The translations under genes and the position numbers were made by a program. 64,000 nt of DNA from contig CBFFRP010000094.1 of the NCBI GenBank assembly GCA_965644295.1, forward strand, positions 62,001 through 126,000, in the 5' to 3' direction. Source of the DNA: Paraphysomonas bandaiensis (Eukaryota > Chrysophyceae). How positions within the stretch are numbered: position 1 is the first letter of the stretch; each line of letters opens with the position of its first letter. The notes beneath the pieces are model-generated. The model was not told where the DNA came from. It made no database searches and saw only the letters and a list, made by a program, of their open reading frames with translations. This document shows positions 1 to 10,128 of the stretch, in pieces.

Positions 1-123
1 GCATCTCCAATAGATCCTAGCGCTGATCTGTCCGACTCTATTGATGCTAGTGTAGAGTTGCTGCGGACTGACCACTCTGAGAGGTCATCACCGTCACCCA
101 CAGTTCGCTTGAGTGGTTTGTAG
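1..123 (+). CDS. 3' end of an unidentified gene (partial)
   Basis: Frame 1 is open from the first base to a TAG at 121-123, giving about 40 C-terminal residues rich in Ser, Asp and Pro (ends SPSPTVRLSGL). Such acidic, Ser/Pro-rich tails are common at C-termini in this window, so this is probably the last exon of a gene that starts outside. No domain is visible. The next gene lies tail-to-tail on the other strand, with its stop only about 140 bases away. A chance open frame is possible because the fragment is short. Confidence 0.45.
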   Translation, partial: ASPIDPSADLSDSIDASVELLRTDHSERSSPSPTVRLSGL

Positions 124-262
124 TCCCTGTAACGAATCGAACCTCTACCAGACCTCCCTCGCTTACCACAGGTCAGTACCCAGTAGAGAATAGATTCAAT
201 ATGATCTTTAGTCAGACCACAAAACCACCAGTCATCATCCTATTTACGTTCATAATGTATGG

Positions 263-1055
263 TCAGAAACACGGTTTCAAGTGTACAAAAGTCGTGAGCT
301 ATGCTACACAGCAGAAGTCAGCATACTTGCATACTCACCTCATCATCTGAATCCTCTCCCCACTTCACATACTTTTGTCGCACCTTATTCACCGCAATAC
401 GGGCTTTCGTCTGTACGATTCATTTTTAGAAAAAACACAGGATCAACAGCACGCTACCATAGGTTCTTTGGTAATCTGAATGAGATGGTCGTCGGGAACG
501 GGCATATTGTAGATATCCACAGTGTATCGGCATATAGGCTCAGTCTCATCTTTACCGTACAATTCTTTAAATATGTAATACACCGTTGGTGGAACACCCC
601 TGAATTTCAACTTACAGAAGTGTCGAGAGTGTTAGATATAAGGACCTGTAATCTATCTTGGCTTGCAGACCGGGCAATATACGCCCATTTTCGTCCCTGA
701 GATCAGCCGTTGATAATTTACCTGGTAACTCAGCATCTTCCTTGTTCTCTACATAGTCTGACCATGCTGTCAGCCATCGCGTATCCATCAAAAACCAGCA
801 TTCACGCCTCGCGTTAATTTTCGTTCTGCATGCAACGATAGTTAGTGGAGAGCACCGCGCACAAACACAGTATCACTTGTCAAACTTCTTGACGAGTCTA
901 ATTTCTAAACCACGCCGAATCTCAACCCTCTCAAACCTGTCCTCCTCCTCAAACTCCTCATTACGGCTCTCTATGTCTCTTATGATACCAGCTGTGTGGG
1001 GCTTCAGCTCTCCACTCTCATAGGGCTCGAGAGCTGCGAGTTCTAGACTATTCAT
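263..1055 (-). CDS. DUSP-domain protein (ubiquitin-protease-associated domain without a protease)
   Basis: Five exons: 1055-877, 825-646, 599-458, 410-339 and 298-263. The introns are 40-51 bases with GT-AG ends, and the phase closes to 202 residues. The start is ATG (MNSLELAALEPYE). After an acidic, charged N-terminus of about 65 residues comes a DUSP domain: ECWFLMDTRWLTAWSDYVE, then a PGKLSTADL stretch, then DYRGVPPTVYYIF, ending in YGKDETEPICRYTVDIY. These match the W-W-PG-N/L-DY-V-YG-P-I-R pattern of DUSP domains in ubiquitin carboxyl-terminal hydrolases. No Cys/His-box USP catalytic domain follows; the protein ends after a short acidic tail (GEDSDDE). A role as an adaptor in ubiquitin signalling is inference. 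The last exon could start 5 bases earlier, which changes only the final residues. Confidence 0.8.
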
Positions 1056-1309
1056 TCCAATATATCACAGTGTAAGGCTATTGACAGATACAGCTCAAGA
1101 TCTCTGATAGATGGTGGAGTGATTCAACTACAGGATGCTCCACGGACCATCTGCTGTCCCACCATATACACGCACAGTACTGTATATAGTGGTGCATGAG
1201 CAAAATAACTCCTATAAAAACTGGAAAAAAAGGAACTGCTAATCAGAAATTGGCAATTTTAAAGTTTTTACGAGTGCATCCTTCATAAAAACTCAGCCAT
1301 CGTAACTAA

Positions 1310-1555
1310 AAAGTCCAACTTCTTGCACTTTTCCAAGCAGCAGAGCATCAGGATGATCTCCTCGCTCTATTCTCCTTGTTGCGTTCTTGTGGTACAATGA
1401 ACAACGATGCTGCTCCATTGAAGACCACGGCAAGGATGGACGATGCTGACTCTGTTAGGGGACAACCGATTCCTCTGAATGTGAGAGGAGATACATGAGC
1501 AGTGTTCATTGATCGGTGTGCGTATTCTAATAGAAAGAAGCTCATACAAGAGTGA
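1310..1555 (+). pseudogene. Possible broken coding fragment
   Basis: One frame stays open for 62 codons with coding-like composition (LLALFSLLRSCGTMNND ... RGQPIPLNVRGDT). It meets a TGA at 1496-1498, then continues for 18 more codons (AVFIDRCAYSNRKKLIQE). No splice pair that removes the stop is obvious. It could be a decayed gene, an exon of an unseen gene, or chance. No family recognised. Confidence 0.2.
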
Positions 1556-3948
1556 AACGTTAGTGGCTGTCACTGCATGATGTATATGCATATATAAAGA
1601 CGATCCTTCTGGTACAACGCTACGGATACAACACACTTATTTATGCTTCTACATCGCATGGTATAACAGGGACGGGAGCACAGCAGTGTGTTATCATTCT
1701 AATATATGCACTTAGTGCGGAAACACACGAAGTCTTTCACGGTTTCCACAGACAACGTTTTCTAGCAAACCTCATCCCTGTTGTACGTTAGATTTCTTCT
1801 GTACACTTTTCGTATGTACAGAACCGTAGCTATGAAAGAGATACAATTCAAATATAGTCCCTTAAATAAGTTACTCAGATTCTTTTCGTTAAAATATTTA
1901 TTTCTCTTCCCTCACATTCTAACACACAATGAAAACTGGAAGAAACACTAATCTTGTTGTTCTTCTCACACAATACCTTCAGCAATTTATACAACGTTTT
2001 TGCTTCAATGTAGCTCTTTTTTCAATTTATAGTCATAACATATAGAACTAGTACACAGGTCGCTATTGTCACTTGCGGAGTAAAGTACTTATCACTTTAG
2101 AGCATCAGAATCAAACAGTGCTATACTAGTATTCCAGTACTCTGAAGTGCATGAGTGAGTTCAGGTGCTATTGACAGAAATAATACTGATGATTCGAATG
2201 GTTTCAATAGTTGTTTCGTAAACATGTTTTACAATGGGCGTTCTGTGTAATCCTTAACTTTCACAATGGTGTGTTTTGGGTACATCAACAGAATTCTCAG
2301 TATTCTCTATATCATCAATTGTAAGATATGTAGAATGAAGTGGTATAACTATGTTTTGATCATCTCTAAACATCCCAAATATCTAGAAAATGTGCGATAT
2401 GGTATGGTCATCACTTCAAGACGTATGACTTGTGCAAATCTAACTGGAAGTATATTAGCCGATAGTATAAATAATTACGTGTGTACTTAAGTGGTATGCG
2501 ACGAGCTCACGTATCACTTGTTTTGTTAAAGAGATATGCTTTAAATGTACAAATGTGATGGCATTTACTGCCTGTGTTGCCGTTCTAGATTGATAGATAT
2601 AGACCAGACATTGAAACTGATTTTAAGTCACGTACGTGGTAATATAGTTCAGTATTGTTTACCAGCGCTCACGTTGAATGACTTATAGCTATTTACATCC
2701 TTGTAGTATATGCGTTGAATGACAATATACATGAAAATGTTTAAATTACAAAACAACACTATGGTTTAATACCTGTACAATACTCAATATCATAATTTTA
2801 GTTTCGCCATGCGCCCGTTCACACATGACACTGATAACTGTCTATCATGATCGGTTTTTATAATAGGAAAAGTTATTATGTTAATTAGATTTAGATAAAG
2901 GCTTACTTCGTTATACTACTGCAGTAAGTGCAGAGCTTATTCCCACTATTATACTATTCGTGTAATTGTGTATGATTGGTGAATACAACGCTTGTTGCTA
3001 CTTCTGTAATTGCAAGCAATTTGAAAATTTAAGGTATTCGATTTATAATCGTTAGTTTAAGAATACAGCAGTTGCAGAACTGTAGAACATGAAATTTATG
3101 ATAATATAAATTACATTAGTGTTGATTATAATTTTACCAATAAATTCCTGTGTAAGTTAAAGTTCAGTTACAGAAGTTATATGTATATGTAGTGAAACTG
3201 TCCCTCAACACCTTAGTGTTAACCGGGAAACTAACGTGATCCGCATAATATATATAGTCAGCAGATAACGTTCTGCCCACTCACAGCCTAAAGCTTGTGT
3301 GGTACAAGGGACACTAATTAGTGTCACTTGTGTAGTAGGCGTTGTTGGGCCTTGACAAAAAAACAGGCATCCGCGAAGGGACCCACCTCAAGACCTCAAG
3401 GCTCAAGGGCATCAGGGGGGTTCACCTTAAGGACTCAAAAATCCTAAAGTGAGCAGATGTCAGGTATATCAACACTTTACTTGCTTACTGTGTTTGCTTT
3501 TAGTGATCGAGCGACTCTTACACGCCTATTGCTAATAGTAGGACATTCACTACTCTCTACTGTAGCGAAATATGAAAACTAATGCACACACAACAAGCGA
3601 AACAAACAGATTCCACGCATTTTTGTGTGCATGTATCAATACTAATATAATTTATTATTGTACAATATATTATTACGTAGCCTTTGTACGACTTGTAGAT
3701 GGCAGTAACTACATATCTATGTTACTGTCTGTTGTCAATAGTTGACTACTGCAATTGACAAGTTTAGGTCTAATACTGCTCTCGATATATATCGTTCCGT
3801 CGTTCGAGTGGATCAGCCTCTAGAACCGGCACAGCGAGCAACATCTGCTGTACTTATTCAATGTCTCTCGTAACTCGACAAGTTGTAAAAATGGTTGTTT
3901 TATATAATTATGACTACAATCTGCCAATTACTGATGCCACATACGCTT
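1556..3948. other. AT-rich intergenic DNA, no gene seen
   Basis: About 2.4 kb lie between the DUSP gene start and the stop of the eIF2B-like gene. Only short open frames occur and none looks coding. A slightly GC-richer patch at about 3195-3450 contains the direct run CTCAAGACCTCAAGGCTCAAG near 3389 and a dyad TTAGTGTCACT/AGTGTCACTTG near 3315. I cannot assign it to any element type. Confidence 0.5.
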
Positions 3949-5388
3949 CTAATGTCCACCTCCATCACCGTCAGAACTCTCATATTTTAGCTCACGGAGA
4001 AGGACAGGGATAGATGTTGGTGGCACCTTTCCAACCTCTGTAACTATTGCAGATACGTTTCGGATGGGGGTAACGTCATACTTGAGATTCAGAACTTGGT
4101 ATGGTAGAGGGGAAGCAGATTCAGCCGAGCGGAATCCATCTCCCCGTTCTCTGGGTACATATACCCCATCTCCCGATTCACAGGGCTTCAAGAGATCAGC
4201 AGGATCCCCAAGCTCATTGTAAACAATGGAATCCATTTGTACCTTTTCGGTAAATTTGAAACTCTCTGCAGCAAATATCACCGGCACGCCTCGTGAGTGG
4301 GCCAGAGCAGCCACCATGGCAGTGCCTGCTGGAGCGATGACTGAACCGTTCGAGAGGAGTGCAGAGGCACCTGTAAAAACAAGGAATGAATATGGTAACA
4401 AAACGTTATCGGAGATACAGTACGATATTTAAGGCATCAGGAGAAATATTTCCATCAGTACCGCGTGCTCACCTAGGATGACCCTTGTGGCTTCCCGCAT
4501 GGCAGAGGCTGCCCCTGCCAAAGGAGCGTAGACACATCCTGCTAAGTCCTCATCAGACGAAGAAGATGTGAGAAGCTGCAGCGTGCGTAGACCCTCCCAT
4601 CTTGGAAGAGAGTCCACTATAATCACTCGAACGTTCTTATTCTTTCGCACTGTAGAGAGTACAGAACGAAGCAAAGGAGAACTACCAAAAGTCAACACCA
4701 CTTCCCCATCCCGGATTCCTTCACAGCACCGGGTACAGATGTTCTCACGAGAAAATACAACACGCTCTGTATGGAAATGACGTAGCTTACCGATAAGAAG
4801 GGCTTTCGCATCTGCCTCACTCAGGTCAGGGGATACCTGCGAGATGGCGAACCGCAGATACTTTATTATGTTACCCATTGCCATGGAATGCGGCCGGCAG
4901 CTGCTGACCAGATAATGCACCTGTAGTTTGATATGCTTGTCCAGGTCCCAGCTGAGAGTTGTTCGAGGTGGCGTCTTGTAGTCCTCAATCACATTACAGA
5001 ATGCAATTAAAAGGGTCTCTGCTCTGTCGTCGTCGTCATACACGATGCCACTCGCGAACAACGCACCAAGCTTGTGGATAGCTGGATGAATAGAAGCGTC
5101 AGGCTGAATAGTATTCTCCTTCTGCATGCAGCGAGGCTGGGGAAGGTGATCGAATAGCGCTAATCTCGGCGGTTTCTGATTGCTGCCTCTGCTGGCAGAT
5201 GCGGTGCCGGCTGTGCTGTTTCCCCTTTTGGACTCTGTCTTACTGGAGTTATTCCCGCCCTTACGCTGATTATCACTGTGTCCTGGTTTCTGCTTATGGT
5301 TCCCACCTACTGATGATGATGGCGGTGCCCCCCCTCTCTTCTGCGGCACCTTCTCCTCCTTGCTCTTAGATTCATTGGACGCACTCAT
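3949..5388 (-). CDS. Translation initiation factor eIF2B, delta-type regulatory subunit
   Basis: Two exons: 5388-4473 and 4370-3949. The intron of 102 bases (GT-AG) splits the Gly of VILG|ASALLSNG. The product is 445 residues. I start at the ATG of MSASNESKSK; an upstream in-frame TTG is not needed. The first ~110 residues are low-complexity (Lys, Ser, Gly, Pro), as usual for delta subunits. The rest is the eIF2B alpha/beta/delta fold: a helical N-terminal part (IHPAIHKLGALFASG), then a Rossmann-like domain with VVLTFGSSPLLRSVL, VRVIIVDSLPRWEG, VILGASALLSNGSVIAPAGT and VPVIFAAESFKF, ending in the ELGDP and YDVTP signatures. In eukaryotes this subunit belongs to the decameric guanine exchange factor for eIF2, the target of inhibition by phosphorylated eIF2-alpha. 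Divergent from the coiled-coil gene at 6006. Confidence 0.9.
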
Positions 5389-6005
5389 GCTGAGTTTGGT
5401 TACTCTCAAGACTATCTATTTATGAAGTTAAGAGTGCTTCTCTATTTATGTTAGTGTGAGTAGAGCTCCGGCCCTTCAGAGTGCATAGGCTGGACACGAT
5501 GAGTTTGGATCATGCAGAGCATAAGTATGTATATTAGCTTCTGGTGGCTGGTTCTTCTTGTACAGAGTGGTGTATACATACCGGTATATGGTATACTCTA
5601 GACCAGCATGGTACATGTATGTGGATGAGTGATACAGTAGCAGAGTGGAGCATGCATGGGCATAGGAATCGTAGTGTGTCTGACCCTACAGTAATAATAC
5701 AATACCTGATACTGCTGTATTGTGGTCAATATATACGAGGGTGTATTCTACACTACTATAGTGTACGTATATACAATAGCTGCAACAGTACCAGTACCAG
5801 TACGCAGTGGGAGCTCATTCAAAAACAGAAGCAATGCGCCGGGCACTCAGCGGATATATATACGATACCATACCATCACGATACCATACTGGCCACGTGT
5901 TGATCTGCATGTATGTGTGTTATATGGGGGGCATGAGAGCGAGTGTATGAGTTATGTAAATCCGTCCATTGACCTCAAAATGAATCGTTTGGGAGCTGTT
6001 TAAAG
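5389..6005. promoter_or_regulatory. Divergent intergenic region between eIF2B-like and coiled-coil genes
   Basis: This 617-bp gap separates two gene starts on opposite strands, so it should hold both promoters. It contains ATACCGGTATATGGTATAC near 5578, TACGTATATAC near 5763, and several other TATAC/GTATA words. Similar words recur in the other divergent gaps of this window. The open frames inside it are low-complexity and look non-coding. Confidence 0.45.
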
Positions 6006-7817
6006 ATGAAGAGAGTGACTCCCAAACGCATAGTGAGTAAGAGCGATTCCAAGGGAAGGGACCGCACAGGCACAGCCAGACATCAGAAGGATAAGGATTC
6101 AGTGGTTGCTTCTGATCGATCTAAGGATAAGGAGGTCCGCCTCTGCGACCTCTCTCCCACAGACAAGAATAAAGTTGCACGGTTGGTTGAGCAGGTGATA
6201 GAGCTCGGAAAAGAAAACGACCAGCTGAGAGATAGAGTAAGTGAGCTGGAGGACGGGGAGGACGATAGACAAAAGCTGTTGGCAGAGCAACTGGAATCAC
6301 GACACAAAATTGACGATCTATCGAAGACCAGCAGCCAGTTAGAGGCGGAAAAAGTGAAACTCTTAAGCATGTTGCATATGTATCAGCAAAAAATGCAGGA
6401 CCTGGCTAACGAACTCAAGATATCACGTCGACTGTTGACTGAGGAACAACTGAAGTCCACTGACTTGAAATCGGAAATTGTAAGGCTGGAGTCTCTTGTG
6501 GGGAGTCAGAAGTCTCTTATTGACACGACTAAGGAAAGGTATGAATCAACCTCAACAGGTCTTCTTGACGAACTCAAGAAATGCAGACTTGAGGTTATGG
6601 AGAAGACAGAAGAATGCAGCAAGTACCAGCACAAATATCAGCAGCTGGAAGCTAATACATCCTATCTGGCCAGCCAGTTGGACGAACTTCTGCCTCAGCT
6701 TAATGCGAAAAACAGTCGCATCAGGGCCCTGGAAGAGGCCGTTAAGGCTGCAGAGGAGGCCATGGTTGTTCCTAGAGAGCCTCTTACCTCAACTCATGCT
6801 ATGTCGCCTGAACAAGATAACCCTGACCATCAGAGCTCGGTAGAACACAAGGATCGCGACTCCGAAGGGGAGTTGTGGAATTTCGATTTGACGAAACCTC
6901 TACCACCAACTCCGCCTGGACACTTAATGCTCTCTAGTATCTCTCGTCATCTTAATGAGAACGGTAGGCATTGTCAATACGCTCAGGATACAGATGTTTT
7001 GTGGGAGAGAGCCGCGATGAACGATTCCAATGCGAACGGTACCTCTGACGTCAATCATTATCGGAATGACCAACATGGTCCCACAGTAATGTCTAATCCA
7101 CCAGATGCGCAAGAGACACAAACTTGCGGTTCGCCAGTTTTTGGGGAAGTGCACTTACAGGATATAGAACAACCAAAGACCTGTGGGTCACCGACTTCTC
7201 TGCAGGCACAAGAAGAACATACAATTGACACATTTGTAACACAGGGAACACAATCGTCTGTGCCACCTGTCACACGAAATGTACTCACGGGCCCATCAAT
7301 CGAACGGGAGGCACAAACAGTAAAAAGTAATAGTGAAATGGAAGAGGGTTCATGGGACACCCAAGGTGTCACTGTAAGCAGGTCAGTACAGACCACACCA
7401 GGAGCGTTCCACAAACACGTACCTACACATATTCACAACGCGGGGTCGTCTCAGCACCGACAACAGCAGAAAGGCAAGGTACAGAGCCGCTCTCAGCGTG
7501 TTAAGCCTCTAAAAGAAAGACCTATTTCTAACTCTACCCGACCAACTGTTCGAAACCGTGCTCCCGTTTCGTCAACCCGGTCCATGGAGCCAGAGCAGCC
7601 GCGCTTCCCAACTGCATCCTCAGTATCATCCCCAGGTATGCGTGTATGGACTGAGATAAGTAGGGACTATGACGCAGATAGCCTCTATGGTGCTCGCTTA
7701 TTTGACTTGGTTGATGAATTGGAAGACTCTCATTCTGTGAGGGGATTTCTTCGTGATGATACAGATTCTGGGTCTCTTCGGCTAAGTCTGACGGACTCGT
7801 TAAGCCGGTTGGAGTGA
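6006..7817 (+). CDS. Coiled-coil protein, intronless, function unknown
   Basis: Single-exon frame of 603 residues starting MKRVTPKRIVSKSDSK. A basic, charged N-terminus (1-50) is followed by a long predicted coiled coil at about 50-260, rich in Glu, Lys, Leu and Gln with heptad-like spacing (LVEQVIELGKENDQLRDRVSELED; KVKLLSMLHMYQQKMQDLANELK). The remaining ~340 residues look disordered (Pro, Ser, Thr, Gln) and end in an acidic tail with LFDLVDELEDS and SLRLSLTDSLSRLE. A short motif, TCGSPVFGEVH / TCGSPTSLQAQ, occurs twice near 375-400. No enzyme domain is visible. The architecture suits a cytoskeletal or centrosome-associated scaffold, which is inference. The lack of introns contrasts with most neighbours. 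Confidence 0.8.
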   Translation: MKRVTPKRIVSKSDSKGRDRTGTARHQKDKDSVVASDRSKDKEVRLCDLSPTDKNKVARLVEQVIELGKENDQLRDRVSELEDGEDDRQKLLAEQLESRHKIDDLSKTSSQLEAEKVKLLSMLHMYQQKMQDLANELKISRRLLTEEQLKSTDLKSEIVRLESLVGSQKSLIDTTKERYESTSTGLLDELKKCRLEVMEKTEECSKYQHKYQQLEANTSYLASQLDELLPQLNAKNSRIRALEEAVKAAEEAMVVPREPLTSTHAMSPEQDNPDHQSSVEHKDRDSEGELWNFDLTKPLPPTPPGHLMLSSISRHLNENGRHCQYAQDTDVLWERAAMNDSNANGTSDVNHYRNDQHGPTVMSNPPDAQETQTCGSPVFGEVHLQDIEQPKTCGSPTSLQAQEEHTIDTFVTQGTQSSVPPVTRNVLTGPSIEREAQTVKSNSEMEEGSWDTQGVTVSRSVQTTPGAFHKHVPTHIHNAGSSQHRQQQKGKVQSRSQRVKPLKERPISNSTRPTVRNRAPVSSTRSMEPEQPRFPTASSVSSPGMRVWTEISRDYDADSLYGARLFDLVDELEDSHSVRGFLRDDTDSGSLRLSLTDSLSRLE

Positions 7818-9140
7818 TGACAGGGCGAGTGGCATTCATTGCAATTTATTGAAATCTGCGTAGTTTATACTTACTCAATGATATTGAACTTAACCTCCTT
7901 GAACACGCAGTGCGGGTGTATGCTACCCCTTTTTCTTTGTCAAATATAGAATGTAAGTCTGTTATTTTTATGGTATGTTATATATCTAGATTAATTTTAA
8001 TGTGAGAAATGTATAGCAGAAAAGTGCGATATTCATGTGCTATATCAACACATCGGTATGTTTAAACTTGTATCATGTGCAGTACCGCAAGTACATGTAC
8101 GCATGCCCATAATAGATAATAGTCAATTTGTAGATTCATATCACAAGTAGTATTAGTGGTATCAGGCTAATTGCACTGATGTGAAGGCCTCACACACATC
8201 AATGCCATCAGGAACACTGTGTGTAGTCCTAATCAACGTAATGTACCCTATTATTGATGTGCAAAAAGCGTACTGTAAGTATACAACTACTATTGTTGCA
8301 ATAAATAAATGTAGCACAATACTTTTGCATTTTGCATAATCGTGCATGTTTCTCTTGGATAGTACTGTAGAATACGTTAAATACAATGTGATAATACGTA
8401 GTCAAAGATACGATATAGCTATAACTATGAAACTGAAGCATTGTATCATGACGATTCAAGATACGGAAGTTGAGCAGTGGTTGACACGAATGAAATATAT
8501 TTTATTGTGTTGTTGACATTTGACATATGTTTTACATGACAACACACAATAGTGTATGCAGTTATAATAAAAGAGTCTATCTATTTTGATTACAATAAAC
8601 TTCTCTTAATGATTTTAATTGTGAAGCAAAGTGACCAATAGTTAATAAATGGTAGGATATTCAAAATGTGAAATATATTTGCTCAATGAGGATGACAGCG
8701 AGAGTCTAATTCAAAATGACCACACAGCGCAACGTTTGATTGATGGTAACAGGCAGAAGAAGTAAGCACGTCTTAACAAGCAAACTCGATACTGTAGTAT
8801 GACGCACGTTCATGCCACCACCAATAAGGCTGATTGATTATTCGGTAGGGGGGGTTGTTATAAGCTAGCTTCAATTAATTGATATAAAAATACCACCTTT
8901 TTATACTGAAAAGTTGATGAAAACGGCAATCTTTATTGCAAAAATCCAATTTTTACGATAAAAATCGAAGATTGATAAAAAACTATAATATCCATATCAC
9001 ATAATAATTCATTTAAATAATTGGCGGTATGATCTATAAACTGGTACCTGAAGTCATTGCAGGAGTATTTTTGAGAAAATAAATGATAGTATCGAAGAGG
9101 TTGCAATAATCCTTCCAATGCACATACCTCCCTCGCTAAG
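7818..9140. other. AT-rich intergenic DNA, no gene seen
   Basis: About 1.3 kb downstream of the coiled-coil gene. Open frames are short and AT-driven on both strands. No repeat or RNA gene is recognised. Confidence 0.5.
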
Positions 9141-9218
9141 TTGTCTATATTGAATCACTTGTGGAAGAGAGCGGCAGCTCGCAAAGTTGTTTCTATCCCT
9201 GAGGAGAAGTGACAACGA

Positions 9219-9705
9219 TGCCTCAACTCCTACTCTATGAAAAAGGTCCCTTTCAGAGAGCTTCACTTTCTCTGGGACGCATTCGAACCATCAACAAGCA
9301 GGAGTGTTGCCAGAGAGGGTCCGAGGGTGAGTTTTCTGGAAGAAGTTAGCTGGTGATATCCTATCTTTAGGAATGACTCTGGAGGGTACAGTGAAATACA
9401 ATGTACACCGTGGCGAAGAGGACAAACTATCTACCCTTATGAACATCAGACGCGAAGCTGTGTTTAAAGAACGCTGTTCAAGGGAATGTGGGAAAGGCTG
9501 AGCATTCAGTACCCCCACTGGGAGGGCTCTGCGAGAAAGCCAACCCTAACGTAGCTATAGAATACCCGAAAAGAGTTGGAGTCCCCCATAATATCGTAGA
9601 GCTGACGATGGAGAGACTCTGTCTCATCATACATGAACTAGCTAATAGAAGGACATTCAGAGCAGGCTGGCAGATTAGCAGCAGTATATATACAGAGCTG
9701 TATTT
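9219..9705 (+). pseudogene. Coding-looking remnant in several frames, probably broken
   Basis: Coding-like stretches occur on the + strand but in different frames. One possible splice (donor 9326, acceptor 9370) joins MPQLLLYEKGPFQRAS and TINKQECCQRGSEG to MTLEGTVKYNVHRGEEDK, which runs to a TGA at about 9499. Downstream, another frame gives GLCEKANPNVAIEYPKRVG and VPHNIVELTMERLCLIIHEL. An overlapping frame upstream reads VPFRELHFLWDAFEPS. I found no set of introns of normal size that joins all parts, so a frameshifted or fragmented gene is likelier than an intact one. No family recognised. Confidence 0.25.
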
Positions 9706-10128
9706 CACTGCTGTACAGCTGTACTACATTTTTTGTACTTGTATCAAAGTGCCTGCATTCTAGAATTCTGAACCACCGCAATATACGGTATACTAAAGTA
9801 TACAAACGCACCATAATTCGCTGATGACATTCCGACAAAATTTCAGATTCTGTACAAAAATTTTCTCTTCTGTTGCGTATTATACGGCAGCAGGAGTACA
9901 CAGCAGTGTATGATATGGAAGCCGCAATAGATACAGTCACTGCCTGCATTTTGCGTAGTATGCACTGTATATGAGATGCACTGTATATGAGTTGAGCTTT
10001 ACAACTGCAGCGATAGCGTGATATAACAGAGAGAGAAGATGGTTACGTCGACACCTTCTATTCATAACTAGCAATATCGCGCCCCGTACCTATCGACTGT
10101 CCGTTGATTGAGAGGATAGTATGAGAGC
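9706..10128. promoter_or_regulatory. Upstream region of the tandem-PX gene
   Basis: Upstream DNA of the PX gene. The patch at about 9678-9965 is rich in the words CAGCAGTATATA, TACAGCTGTAC, TATACGGTATAC and CACTGTATATGA (twice). The same vocabulary appears in other gene-start regions of the window. A three-codon upstream frame (ATG at 10121, TGA at 10130-10132) overlaps the gene's own ATG at 10129 and could dampen translation. Confidence 0.4.

Noticed and set aside
281-700. 139-codon + strand frame
   Set aside because: It is the shadow of the spliced DUSP gene on the minus strand, which has clear domain motifs and closing phases.
3223-3237. 15-mer CCGGGAAACTAACGT shared with 47749-47763 beside the telomere repeats
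   Set aside because: In 64 kb, a few exact 15-base matches are expected by chance, and similarity does not extend on either side.
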